Source: Rickettsia sp. (GTDB taxonomy: Bacteria; Pseudomonadota; Alphaproteobacteria; Rickettsiales; Rickettsiaceae). Taken from it: 60,546 nucleotides of DNA. A model generated the notes under the pieces. That model saw only the letters and a program-made list of their open reading frames with translations, was not told where the DNA came from and did no database searches. A program made the position numbers and the translations under genes. The DNA is taken from contig JAHFPS010000004.1 of NCBI GenBank assembly GCA_023269695.1, forward strand, positions 1 to 60,546. The letters run 5' to 3'. Below are positions 40,419 through 51,381 of the stretch, one piece after another. Every line of letters starts with the position of its first letter. Position 1 is the stretch's first letter.

Positions 40419-40706
40419 CTAAATACCGTATGAGTTCGCTCCATAGAATGATTTATTAGGACATTGACTACATTTAGAAGATTTATTTAACAACAATTCT
40501 ATAAGTCTTGGTTCTTTAAAACATATTATATATCCAATCATATGAATCACAAAGGCAACAAGCAAATTCATAATACTATTACTTTGAATAAATAATGACA
40601 TAGATATGATCATATTAAGTGCTGCAAATTTTATACTCACACCAAATATCATTGCAGGTCTTGTTAAACCAACAAATAAAGGATCTGATACTAAACTTCC
40701 TGACAT
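40419..40706 (-). CDS. virB3: Type IV secretion protein VirB3
   Basis: Small inner-membrane protein of the secretion channel, 95 residues. The conserved VirB3 start (DPLFVGLTRPAMIFGVS) is clear, followed by two membrane segments (about residues 19-38 and 45-63). It is the first gene of the B3-B4-B6a-e operon, so the operon promoter should lie in the 40707-40810 gap; I see no convincing -35/-10 pair there. Confidence 0.92.
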   Translation of the reverse strand: MSGSLVSDPLFVGLTRPAMIFGVSIKFAALNMIISMSLFIQSNSIMNLLVAFVIHMIGYIICFKEPRLIELLLNKSSKCSQCPNKSFYGANSYGI

Positions 40707-40805
40707 AAATTAACCCTCTTTAACTCTAATTAATCCAAATTCGGTTATATCTACGAATATAGCAGATTTTTATAATCCACTAATAGCAATTATCATTATT
40801 TTTGT

Positions 40806-40890
40806 GGTATGGCTAACCCGAATAAGCACTAGATATTCCAGGCGTCATTGCGAGACCACGTAGTGGTCGTGGCAATCCTCATTAGATTGC
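40806..40890. repeat. Partial composite repeat between argB-like gene and virB3
   Basis: A one-sided copy: GGCTAACCCGAATAAG followed by GTCATTGCGAGACCACGTAG and GTGGTCGTGGCAATCC. The matching far end is missing, so this is a truncated element. Confidence 0.75.
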
Positions 40891-40900
40891 CCTCATCTTT

Positions 40901-41827
40901 TTATATAATTGGCAACTCGCGTTCTTTACTTGTAAACATGCTTAACAATATAGAATCAGGGAAAGTTGCATTGAGAAAATGCACGTAATCGGTATTGTTT
41001 TGAATAGCACTCAAAGCTGCTCCAATCAAGCCAACTTTTTTAGGTTCAACAGCTTCATTCAGCATCTCTTTCAATACATTAACATCCTGTACGCGTATAT
41101 ACTTTTCTCCGGCAAATTCTACCTCATCACATAATAACACTAAATGATCTGCATCTAATGAGGAAGCAATTAGCGAGGCAGTCATATTTACATCCAGCAG
41201 ATGCGTATTACCTTTTTCATCGCTAGCTACTGGTGCTATAACAGGAATAATATTACTATCCTCAAAATTTATTAAAATCTCAGGGTTTACTATAACTGGT
41301 TCACTGATAAACCCAATATCTATCACATCTTTATTAGTGTCTCTCCTATGCAATAATTTTGATTTCTTAGCTTGGATAAGATTAGCATCTTTGCAGGAAA
41401 TACCAATAGCATAACAACCTAAACTACAGAGTTTTGAAACTATACGCTTATTAATATACCCGGACAAAACCATTTCTATAATTTGCGAACTTTTATAATC
41501 CGCTACCTTAATATTATCGATAAATTTTTCATCGCAGCCAAACAATTTCAGTGTATCATTCACCAAATTAGTATGATCATGCACTATAAAGATTTTGATA
41601 CCACAACTATCAAGCAACTGTATTACTTCTGCAAAGCTCGTCAATAATTTGTCATCACCAATAATTAATGACGGTAGCTTAAATACCATAACTTGATCTC
41701 TAACTTCACTACTACGTCTTATTATATCTTTAATTAAAGCAGTATCTTTGACATGGGCAAAGCCTTTACCTTCCTTCTCTTTATAATTTAATGCATTTTG
41801 CCAAACTAAACTGCAATTCTTTTGCAC
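40901..41827 (-). CDS. Acetylglutamate-kinase-like protein (ArgB homolog)
   Basis: Amino-acid kinase fold of 308 residues resembling N-acetylglutamate kinase. [15 protein letters not shown] stands where true NAG kinases have a Lys-rich Gly-Gly nucleotide loop, so the phosphate-binding Lys/Gly motif is altered. [22 protein letters not shown] matches the family's IPVIAPI-like region and the Asn/Asp loop. No other arginine-synthesis gene is seen. The protein may bind a metabolite without kinase activity. The gene overlaps engB by 47 bases if the first ATG is used. Family placement is fair; activity is uncertain. Confidence 0.75.
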   Translation of the reverse strand: MQKNCSLVWQNALNYKEKEGKGFAHVKDTALIKDIIRRSSEVRDQVMVFKLPSLIIGDDKLLTSFAEVIQLLDSCGIKIFIVHDHTNLVNDTLKLFGCDEKFIDNIKVADYKSSQIIEMVLSGYINKRIVSKLCSLGCYAIGISCKDANLIQAKKSKLLHRRDTNKDVIDIGFISEPVIVNPEILINFEDSNIIPVIAPVASDEKGNTHLLDVNMTASLIASSLDADHLVLLCDEVEFAGEKYIRVQDVNVLKEMLNEAVEPKKVGLIGAALSAIQNNTDYVHFLNATFPDSILLSMFTSKERELPII

Positions 41828-42389
41828 CTTCTTTACTCCTACTACTTGTATAAATTACATTACAGGAGTAGCCTAAAGTTGCAAGAAAATTCTGTACTAT
41901 CATAGTAAGGTTTTCTTTATGTGTTACCTTATCTGATTTTGTGAAAACAATTTGAAAATCTTTATTGCAAGAAAGTAACAATTTAGCAATTTCCATATCA
42001 TTTTGCTTCACTCCTCTTCTAGCATCAATCAACAAATTTACTAATTTGAGGTTTACACTCATTCTGAGATAGTATGTTATTAATACTTCCCACTGCTGTT
42101 TTAGATATATTGGTACTTCAGCAAAGCCATATCCGGGAAGATCAACTAAAATAAGTTTATCGACAATAGAGAAAAAATTTATTTGCCTAGTACGACCAGG
42201 AGTATTAGAAACCTTAGCAATACTTGAATTATTACATATACTATTAATTAAACTTGACTTACCAACATTTGATTTACCAACAAAGGCAATCTCTGGCAAA
42301 GATGTATTGGGAAACTGATTTATTTTTGCCACACCAGCTATAAATTTTACCTCTTGACGAAATAGTCTCGTAACCTTATCAACCGACAT
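41781..42389 (-). CDS. engB: Ribosome-assembly GTPase EngB (YihA/YsxC)
   Basis: Essential GTPase of large-subunit assembly, 202 residues. G1 is GKSNVGKSS (38-46), G2 lies in [14 protein letters not shown]3 is [10 protein letters not shown] and G4 is TKSDK. The start overlaps yidC by 11 bases and the end overlaps the argB-like gene, so yidC-engB-argB is one transcription unit. Confidence 0.96.
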   Translation of the reverse strand: MSVDKVTRLFRQEVKFIAGVAKINQFPNTSLPEIAFVGKSNVGKSSLINSICNNSSIAKVSNTPGRTRQINFFSIVDKLILVDLPGYGFAEVPIYLKQQWEVLITYYLRMSVNLKLVNLLIDARRGVKQNDMEIAKLLLSCNKDFQIVFTKSDKVTHKENLTMIVQNFLATLGYSCNVIYTSSRSKEGAKELQFSLAKCIKL

Positions 42390-44067
42390 TATTATCTAGC
42401 TTATTGATGTAATATTGCTGAATTATTGATAAAATATTACTCCAAGACCAATAAATCACTACTCCCGCTGGAAAACCACTAGACATTACTAAAAAAACCA
42501 GCGGCATAAATTTCATTACTTGTGCTTGAATTGGATCGGCTGGCTCTGGGCTCATCCTTTGCTGTAAGAACATAGTTAGAGCCATAAGAATAGGCCACAC
42601 ACCAATCATCAGGAAGCTTGGGCAAGCAAATGGCAGTAATCCGAACAAGTTAAAAATTGATGTTGGATCAGGAGCAGATAAATCTTTTATCCAACCAAAA
42701 AATGGTGCATGACGCATCTCAATAGTTACGTGTAACACTTTATAAATTGAGAGAAATACTGGAATTTGTACAATAATCGGCAGACAACCACCTATGGGAT
42801 TAACCTTCTCCCTTTTGTACAAAGCCATAATTTCTTGGTTAAGTCTCATTTTATCATCAGCATATAACGCCCTAATTCTCTCTACTTCGGGCTGAATATT
42901 CTTCATTCTTTTCATAGAACGATATGATTTATTAGCCAAAGTAAACATTAGCAATTTTATAATAACAGTTACAATCAATATACTAACACCAAAGTTACCA
43001 ACATAGTGATAGAAAAAGTTCATAGCATTAAAGAGTGGCTTAGTGATTATATAAAACCAACCAAAATCAATTGCCCGGTCAAATAACTTAATGTTATATT
43101 GCTTTTCGTATTTATCCAATAAATCAACTTTCTTTGCTCCGGCAAATAATCTTTGTGATATAGTGAATTTTTTTCCTACTTCTATAGTGTAAGTTGATGA
43201 GATGAAGTCGACCTGGTATTTTTCAACACCGTTCTTTATTGCGTAATTGAAGTTAGAGCTATACATGCTAACTTTATCCGGAATTAAGGAAGCTAACCAA
43301 TATTTGTCTGTTATGCCAACCCAATCAACAACACCTTGCAAAAATTTTTCAGTTTTCTTATCTTTTAAATCGTCAAAAGAATGTTCTTTAAGCCTATCGT
43401 CAATAACACCAATTGGTCCTTGATGTAGGGTATTAACCAATTTTTCTTTGCCAGTATATTTACGGTTAATTAGTCCATAATATTGAACTGAGATTTGTTG
43501 CTTACTATCATTTACCGTAGTTTGATCTATGGTAAATAAGTAATTACTATCCATGCTTATAGTAATCAAGAATTTAACCCCATCTTTGTTAATCCATGAT
43601 AAATTTACAGCTTTTGTAGGCGTTAACTCATCATTATCAGCCTGCCAAAGAGTTTCGCTATCAGGAAGGATAGTACTGTTATCTTTATTAAACCAGCCTA
43701 TTTCTGCAAAATAGGCTTCTTCTGACTGAGAGTGGGCAAATAATACAACAGGTTTACTGTCTGGTGATAGATCTTGCTTGTATTTCAATAAAATTAAATC
43801 ATCAAACCGGAGTCCTTTTAAAGCAATCGATCCAGAAAGTAATTCTGAGCTTATCCGAATTCTCTTAGTAGAAACAGGTGATTCACCTTCTTTAGGAGTT
43901 TCTACTTGAATATTCTTTTTCTTTAACTCTTGAACTTGCTTGTTATATATTCTATTTTGCTGTTCTAATTTTTGTAATCTTGGTTTATCATAAAAATATT
44001 GCCATCCAAAAATAATACCTAAGGACAAGACAATAGCAGCTGCCAAGTTAAATATGTTGTGGTTCAT
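42379..44067 (-). CDS. yidC: Membrane protein insertase YidC
   Basis: Inserts membrane proteins alone or with SecYEG. The 562 residues comprise an N-terminal helix (about 5-22), a large periplasmic domain (about 45-350) and the conserved five-helix core. The core includes [40 protein letters not shown] with the conserved hydrophilic-groove region, and the closing [19 protein letters not shown]. It is full length and first gene of the yidC-engB-argB unit. Confidence 0.96.
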   Translation of the reverse strand: MNHNIFNLAAAIVLSLGIIFGWQYFYDKPRLQKLEQQNRIYNKQVQELKKKNIQVETPKEGESPVSTKRIRISSELLSGSIALKGLRFDDLILLKYKQDLSPDSKPVVLFAHSQSEEAYFAEIGWFNKDNSTILPDSETLWQADNDELTPTKAVNLSWINKDGVKFLITISMDSNYLFTIDQTTVNDSKQQISVQYYGLINRKYTGKEKLVNTLHQGPIGVIDDRLKEHSFDDLKDKKTEKFLQGVVDWVGITDKYWLASLIPDKVSMYSSNFNYAIKNGVEKYQVDFISSTYTIEVGKKFTISQRLFAGAKKVDLLDKYEKQYNIKLFDRAIDFGWFYIITKPLFNAMNFFYHYVGNFGVSILIVTVIIKLLMFTLANKSYRSMKRMKNIQPEVERIRALYADDKMRLNQEIMALYKREKVNPIGGCLPIIVQIPVFLSIYKVLHVTIEMRHAPFFGWIKDLSAPDPTSIFNLFGLLPFACPSFLMIGVWPILMALTMFLQQRMSPEPADPIQAQVMKFMPLVFLVMSSGFPAGVVIYWSWSNILSIIQQYYINKLDNNVG

Positions 44068-44269
44068 TACCGATCTAAAAAATAATTTATATTATATAAA
44101 ATAACAATGGATAACCATCGTTTAAGTCCTTCATTAGACTTTCCCTATGAGTTCTATAAGATTTAAGTAAAATAATCAAGAAATTTGATTTACCAATATA
44201 AGCAGGGCGGTTTAAAAGCATAGCAATTATCTTTTATCTAAATTTTCAAAAAAAATAAAAAATATTTAT

Positions 44270-45209
44270 CTAAATAACAAAACAACGTTTTTGTTGAATA
44301 AGTTTATGGCACACTTCAAGTAGTTTACGCATGCATGCAACTATAGCAACTTTTTTAGGTTTAAAATTGTTAACAAGCCTATCATATAAAGTTTTTAAAT
44401 ATTTAAACCCATTTTTGCCAGTTAATACAGCCATATATAAAGCATCCCGTGGTATTTTCCTGCCGCCTCTAATAAATCTTCGTCCTTGCTTATTACCACT
44501 ATCACGGGCATAAGGAGCTATACCAACAATTGCTGATAATTCATTGTTACTATAATTTTTATCCCCCAATTCAGGTATAAAACTAATTAGTTTTGTAGCC
44601 AAACATTTACCAATACCAGGTACAGTCTCTAATATTTTCACCTTCTCTTTTAACTCTTCTGACTCATCTATTACCTCACTTAATTTTTTATCAAGCTCAG
44701 CTATTTCATTCTGTAAAAATTTAATGAGCTTTTCTATACTCTCTTTATCAATACCATCAATACTATGATGTAGCCTCTTCTTTTCATTACTCAGTATTAG
44801 AACTAAATCTTCCCGCCTTTGCTGATATCTCTTCAAGGTCTCTGATTCAACTTGATATACATAATTAGCTGAAAGCTGCATCTTGTCGCCATAATATGCT
44901 AATTTAAATGCATCCTTCTTATCAGTTTTACACAAATTTACCGATTTACTAAATGAATTAAAACTATATGTATTGACCTTATGTATCTGTTGCTTATTAT
45001 TATATAATTTTTGACAAATTTCAGCTTCATATCCCCCCGTAGGCTCACATACTATTAGCTTAATCTCATCATTCTTTATTAGTTTTATCAGTTCTTCATG
45101 ACCTAGTTTGTCATTTGAAAAACGATTATATATTGGTTTATTGTTAGACTCATATAAACATATATCTAACCATTTTTTTACTTACATCTAGACCTATTAT
45201 TTTACTCAT
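44270..45209 (-). pseudogene. IS110-family transposase with one-base frameshift
   Basis: DEDD transposase of the IS110 family. The N-terminal part starts at ATG 45209 (MSKIIGLDVSKK). It falls out of frame at a run of seven A (T on the plus strand, 45173-45179); removing one A restores LDICLYESNNKP and the rest. The tetrad residues are visible as Asp in GLDVSK, Glu in CEPTGGYE and Asp pairs in KTDKKDA. The C-terminal Transposase_20 region has PGIGKCLATKLISFIPELGD and SAIVGIAPYARDSGNKQGRR. The span of 940 bases equals 313 codons plus one. Slippage on the A7 run could still yield some full product. Confidence 0.9.
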
Positions 45210-45372
45210 GATATAATCTCCTTCATCTTATTGTGCAAGGCTGCTGTTTCCAGCACCTTCTGCAATTTGTTCAAAGCAAACCTTGTAAGAGGGTACTTAT
45301 TCTATGCTCGATTATCTCAATCAAGTACCCCACAAGTCACCCTCTTACAATTACTTATAACACTTTTTTAAG
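45210..45372 (-). ncRNA. Candidate IS110 left-end / bridge-RNA region
   Basis: This is the non-coding stretch just upstream of the IS110 transposase start, where IS110-group elements encode a structured bridge RNA. It contains a perfect 11-bp inverted repeat, TGTAAGAGGGT (45284-45294) with ACCCTCTTACA (45339-45349). Inside it is a second short hairpin, TTGATT...AATCGA with one G-U pair. Location and fold are seen; the bridge-RNA role is inferred from the family. Element ends were not fixed. Confidence 0.45.
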
Positions 45373-45429
45373 ATATAAGTACCCTACATTTTTTATTATT
45401 ATAGTAAAATAGCAAAATTATACCAGACA

Positions 45430-45700
45430 CAAACGTCATTGCGAGAAGAACGTAGGTCGACGAAGCAATTGTAAGATGCCATTCCCGCGTAGGCGGGAAT
45501 CTAGATCCCGCACTGAAGCAGGGATGACACAAAACAGGATTGCTTCGTCGGCTTACGCCTCCTCGCAATGACGCCGGTTATTTTTCCACAACTTTTAAAC
45601 TACCATGATGACCTCTAAAAACCCCTCCCCTTTTAACTTTCGACAGCTGTGCGGCTCACGCCTCCTCGCAATGACTCCAGTTATTTTTCCGCAACTTTTA
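45430..45700. repeat. Composite repeat plus partial ACAACTGTCGAAA element
   Basis: Holds GTCATTGCGAGAAGAACG, a GGGAATCTAGATCCCGC core and a reverse arm CTCCTCGCAATGACGCC. This is followed by TTATTTTTCCACAACTTTTAAACTACC and ACTTTCGACAGCTGTG. The second half matches the right half of the element at 46491-46730. Together with the IS110 end it fills 45210-45757, where no gene is visible. Confidence 0.8.
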
Positions 45701-45757
45701 AACTGCCATGCAATATAGGCAAATTCAGGTTTTAGTTATCCCAAATTCGGTTATCTA

Positions 45758-46318
45758 TTATTTGAGTATATGTTTATTATTATCATGTACTTTGTGGATT
45801 AAATATAATCCACCAAATATACATATATAAGCTGCTAATGAATATGCACATTTAAATAATACTTCTTGGTAAAATATCGACAAAACTCTACTTTTAGAGA
45901 ATATATTTACGAAGAACCCTAACATTACAACACCATCTACAATGGCACATACTATTAAACTGATAAAATTCCTGGTATTAAAAGAATATGCTGGCTTAAG
46001 CTGTAAAAATACACTTGTACTACAATATATTGACAGCAATACAGATACAAAAGATGCAAACACAACTCCCTTAATAACCCGACCATTGATATAACAATCT
46101 AAATTCCATAACAAACCAAAGCCTACTATTGTACACAACACTACAGCAATCATAGCTTTTTTCCTGCCATATAGCTCAGATATAATATTGGTAGTTAAAG
46201 CTAAAAACACAAATACTAAAGAACACTGAGATATTTTATTAAAGAAATTTAATAAATAAGTAAATATACAAAGCAACGTCACTAGTGGCATGTAAAATTT
46301 ATTGTTAATATGGTGCAT
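45758..46318 (-). CDS. VUT/YhhQ-family transporter (queuosine-precursor type)
   Basis: Polytopic inner-membrane protein of 186 residues with about six hydrophobic segments. The family signature FVFLALTTNIISELYGRKKA (about residues 37-56) matches the VUT/YhhQ family, whose members import queuosine precursors such as preQ0/preQ1. A second conserved region is SLIVCAIVDGVVMLGFF near 120-136. It is slightly short for the family. With queD in the window, queuosine supply is a plausible role, but the true substrate is not shown. It stands alone between repeats. Confidence 0.75.
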   Translation of the reverse strand: MHHINNKFYMPLVTLLCIFTYLLNFFNKISQCSLVFVFLALTTNIISELYGRKKAMIAVVLCTIVGFGLLWNLDCYINGRVIKGVVFASFVSVLLSIYCSTSVFLQLKPAYSFNTRNFISLIVCAIVDGVVMLGFFVNIFSKSRVLSIFYQEVLFKCAYSLAAYICIFGGLYLIHKVHDNNKHILK

Positions 46319-46424
46319 AGCCCCCCTCCTCTTTTTTTTGGTCTAATCTCTTAGATAATAACACAGTTGAATGATTTAAAGAAATGAAATTGAATGGTGA
46401 GCGTACTCAGGACGATTTAAAAGT

Positions 46425-46905
46425 CACAACTAATGATATAAAATACTAGTTTATAGAAACGAATAGCCGTCATCGCGAGCCACGAAGTGGCACAACTGTC
46501 GAAAATTAGAAGAGGAAGCTGTTTTAGATAGTACACTTTAAAAGTTGTATGTGGTCAACGTTATTGCGAGAAGACCGTAGGTCGACGAAGCAATCCAGGA
46601 AAGTAACCAAAAATGGATTGCTTCGTCGGCTCATGCCTCCTCGCAATGACGCCAGTTATTTTTCCGCAACTTTTAAACTACCATAATAACCTCTAAACCC
46701 GCCCTACCTTCTAACTTTCGACAGTTGTACACGAAGTGGCGTGGCGATCCAAATAAACAGCTTGCTGTTTTATTCCTTGTCATCGTAATTTCTGGATTGT
46801 CGCGTCGCAGCGAAGAGGCTCCTCGCTAATAGACGGTTATTCAGCTAAGTAAAACCGATCTTTTTCTGCTATTAATTGCAACCTTTAAATTACCATACAA
46901 GCGTG
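46425..46905. repeat. Palindromic element left of the rRNA unit, interrupted by an insertion
   Basis: Starts with ACGATTTAAAAGTCACAACTAATG, contains GCCGTCATCGCGAGCCACG and ends near TTGCAACCTTTAAATTACC. It matches, in reverse orientation, the element at 50618-50868, so the pair brackets the rRNA genes as inverted repeats. The copy here is split by the 240-bp insert at 46491-46730. The stretch 46319-46424 is AT-rich and unremarkable. Confidence 0.82.
46491..46730. mobile_element. Small non-coding mobile element with 9-bp target duplication
   Basis: A 240-bp insert with inverted ends ACAACTGTCGAAA and TTTCGACAGTTGT. It is flanked by direct repeats ACGAAGTGG (46482-46490 and 46731-46739). The related element at 50.7 kb carries the uninterrupted sequence GAGCTACGAAGTGGCGTGGC, an empty site. 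It encodes no transposase and carries composite-repeat arms inside, so it is a MITE-like passenger. Confidence 0.85.
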
Positions 46906-46924
46906 CTAGGAACTCTAAATAAAC

Positions 46925-47085
46925 GTATGTGGCTACGCTGTAACCCATGATATTTTCAAAAAGACAATTGTTAAAAATAAATAGAGTATACGGATTATTG
47001 TTAGTAGATAATTTAGCTTTTAAAAGTTTCTCCTACAAGAAATATAACTATACTCAAATGATTTTAGGAATTGAAATATAAAGGT
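46925..47085. repeat. Truncated CTGATATTTTCAAAA-family palindrome
   Basis: Contains ATGATATTTTCAAAAAGACA, GAGTATA and a reverse arm TATACTCAAATGATTTTAGG, matching part of the elements before the cold-shock gene. It is degraded. No gene is present between it and the 5S gene. Confidence 0.55.
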
Positions 47086-47130
47086 TTAATGTCAAGCTGC
47101 ATAGCCTTCATAAAAAAATTTGTATTGCAA

Positions 47131-47248
47131 GCTTGGCAGTGACTTACTCTCCCATGCCTCAGGGCATAGTACCATCAGCGCTACGAGGTTTCACGTTCGA
47201 GTTCGGTATGGGATCGGGTGTTTCACTCGTGCTATAACCACCAAGCTA
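47131..47248 (-). rRNA. rrf: 5S ribosomal RNA
   Basis: On the minus strand the sequence shows the 5S core: CACCCGATCCCATACCGAAC, GAAACCTCGTAGCGC and GGTACTATGCC. Its terminal stem extends outward beyond the gene (TTTGTATTGC...GCAATACAAA with one mismatch) and runs into a T-rich stretch on the 3' side. That extension likely serves as processing site and terminator. It lies about 400 bases after the 23S gene. Confidence 0.95.
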
Positions 47249-47269
47249 GCAATACAAATTTTTTATATC

Positions 47270-47395
47270 ACAAGTCAATCTAGTTGGTAATTTTGGCGTC
47301 AAAACTCACCTCCGCTTCTCACGTACGCTTATGTATGCTGTGATGCTCGGCTTCGTTTCTCCTAAAAATTCCTCAACTATCTTTGACTTATGCTA
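47270..47395. repeat. AGACTTCCTGCA-family palindrome fragment in the 23S-5S spacer
   Basis: Matches the reverse complement of the element at 6629-6773 over most of its length (AAGTCAATCTAGTTGGTAAT through AACTATCTTTGACTTATGC). Its right end is interrupted by the TA-flanked element that starts at 47394, and the left tip is missing. Confidence 0.85.
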
Positions 47396-47560
47396 GGAGA
47401 CTGTCGGAAATAACTAAAGTAATTCTATATTTGGCTCTTTTTGGCTGCTAATAAATAGGATTTTTGAAGGAATAGTGTACCTATTTCAAGAAAATCCTGT
47501 TTGTTCTCACCGAAAAATAGCTCAAAATATAATTAATTAGTCATCTCCGACAGTCTCCTA
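47394..47560. mobile_element. MITE with GGAGACTGTCGGA inverted ends and TA duplication
   Basis: A 167-bp palindromic non-coding element bounded by TA-GGAGACTGTCGGA and TCCGACAGTCTCC-TA. It is nearly identical, in opposite orientation, to the copy at 53932-54099. TA target duplication and size suggest mobilisation by an IS630/mariner-type transposase. It sits in the 23S-5S spacer, inserted in an older palindromic element. Confidence 0.88.
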
Positions 47561-47578
47561 GCAGAAAAAATTTGAGTT

Positions 47579-47596
47579 GTTGATAAAACTGAAAAC
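47579..47596 (-). promoter_or_regulatory. 23S precursor processing stem, 3' half
   Basis: The 18 bases here are exactly complementary to 50512-50529 upstream of the 23S 5' end. In the transcript the two would pair perfectly and enclose the whole 23S, as RNase III processing stems do. Confidence 0.8.
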
Positions 47597-47644
47597 TTGG
47601 TATGATTATTACAAAATTAATGCTGTACACAAAGTACAACCTCA

Positions 47645-50405
<2,761 letters not shown>

Positions 50406-50511
50406 AAATTTTTTCAAACTTGAGATTGTACGATGTGTACAGAACTAATTCTGCTACTTATACAGTATCCACTCGCGATCATAGAATTTTTATTATCGCA
50501 GTGTGTATTTA

Positions 50512-50529
50512 GTTTTCAGTTTTATCAAC
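50512..50529 (-). promoter_or_regulatory. 23S precursor processing stem, 5' half
   Basis: Leader-side partner of 47579-47596, perfect over 18 bases. It lies about 110 bases before the 23S start and about 40 bases after the predicted transcription start. Confidence 0.8.
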
Positions 50530-50568
50530 TTGTCAAACAGCTACAGGATTCACTATCCTGCGTGGATC

Positions 50569-50597
50569 ATTATACCAGTTATTTATAACAATGTCAA
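50569..50597 (-). promoter_or_regulatory. Consensus promoter of the 23S-5S unit
   Basis: On the minus strand TTGACA (50597-50592), a 17-base spacer and TATAAT (50574-50569) match the sigma-70 consensus at all twelve positions. It is the strongest promoter I see in the window and explains how 23S-5S is expressed apart from 16S. Confidence 0.9.
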
Positions 50598-50617
50598 CTA
50601 CCATTTTATAAATATTA

Positions 50618-50868
50618 TTCTGGAGCAGTTTAAAAGTCACAATTAATAGCAGAAAAGACCGGTTTTACTTAGGTGAATAACCGTCATTGTGAGAAGCCGC
50701 TTCGCAGCGAAGCGGCAATCCAGAAATTACAATGACAAAATAAAACAACAAGCTGTTTATTTGGATCGCCACGCCACTTCGTAGCTCGCGATGACGGCTA
50801 TTCGTTTCTATAACCTAGTATTTTATATCATTAGTTGTGACTTTTAAATCGCCCTGCAGAACTTGCAC
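50618..50868. repeat. Palindromic element right of the rRNA unit (empty-site copy)
   Basis: Inverted counterpart of 46425-46905: GGAGCAGTTTAAAAGTCACAA at one end and GTTGTGACTTTTAAATCGCCC at the other, with CCGCTTCGCAGCGAAGCGG inside. It carries the uninterrupted insertion site used at 46.5 kb. It fills most of the divergent gap between the rRNA promoter and the folate promoter. Confidence 0.85.
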
Positions 50869-50878
50869 AAAAAAACTA

Positions 50879-50907
50879 TTGACTCAATATATTCTCTATA
50901 TTACTAT
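50879..50907 (+). promoter_or_regulatory. Candidate promoter of the folate operon
   Basis: TTGACT at 50879-50884 is followed after 17 bases by TACTAT (50902-50907), overlapping a perfect TATAAT at 50905-50910 with a 20-base spacing. A hairpin AATGTGC-TTTAT-GCACATT (50911-50929) lies at or just after the expected start of transcription. Confidence 0.6.
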
Positions 50908-50976
50908 AATAATGTGCTTTATGCACATTTCTAGGTAAGTATTTTTTTAATAAACTTATACAAGAGGTAAACCTTC

Positions 50977-51381
50977 GATAAAAACTTTTTAAAACTTATA
51001 ATCTCAGATTTACGGATATGGATTCATCTTGGATGTAGCGATCAGGAAAAGTTTCATTCGCAATTAGTTAGTTTTAATATTGAATTAGAATTTACAACTC
51101 CTCCAAAAGGTACAATTACCGACAAACTTGAAGATACTATTTGTTATCTTAATCTTGTTCAAAGTATTAAATCCCTTTGCCAAACTAAACATTTTAATCT
51201 GGTAGAACATTTAACGATAGAAGTTTATCATGCTATTGATAAGTCTTTAATAAAACATCGTGATCTTGTTAAATGCGTCAATGTAACGACACGTAAAATG
51301 TCACCGCCCGTCCAAGATGTGCATGGAGATATCACTTTTACTTACTGTTCTGCTTTATATAATAAAGGAGGGGGACAATGA
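50977..51381 (+). CDS. folB: Dihydroneopterin aldolase (FolB/FolX), no standard start codon
   Basis: Converts dihydroneopterin to hydroxymethyl-dihydropterin in folate synthesis. The open frame runs from just after a TAA at 50968 to TGA at 51379. It shows ISDLRIWIHLGCSDQEK with a conserved Glu, then ITDKLEDTICYLNLV, LVEHLTIEVYHAI and a C-terminal VNVTTRKMSPPV with the expected Lys. No ATG, GTG or TTG occurs in frame before the conserved region. GAT at 50977 sits nine bases after an AGAGG ribosome site, where a start codon would be expected; ATA at 50998 and ATC at 51001 are other weak options. So this is either a rare start or a damaged gene. The TGA overlaps the folKP ATG (ATGA). Confidence 0.75.
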   Translation, partial: DKNFLKLIISDLRIWIHLGCSDQEKFHSQLVSFNIELEFTTPPKGTITDKLEDTICYLNLVQSIKSLCQTKHFNLVEHLTIEVYHAIDKSLIKHRDLVKCVNVTTRKMSPPVQDVHGDITFTYCSALYNKGGGQ

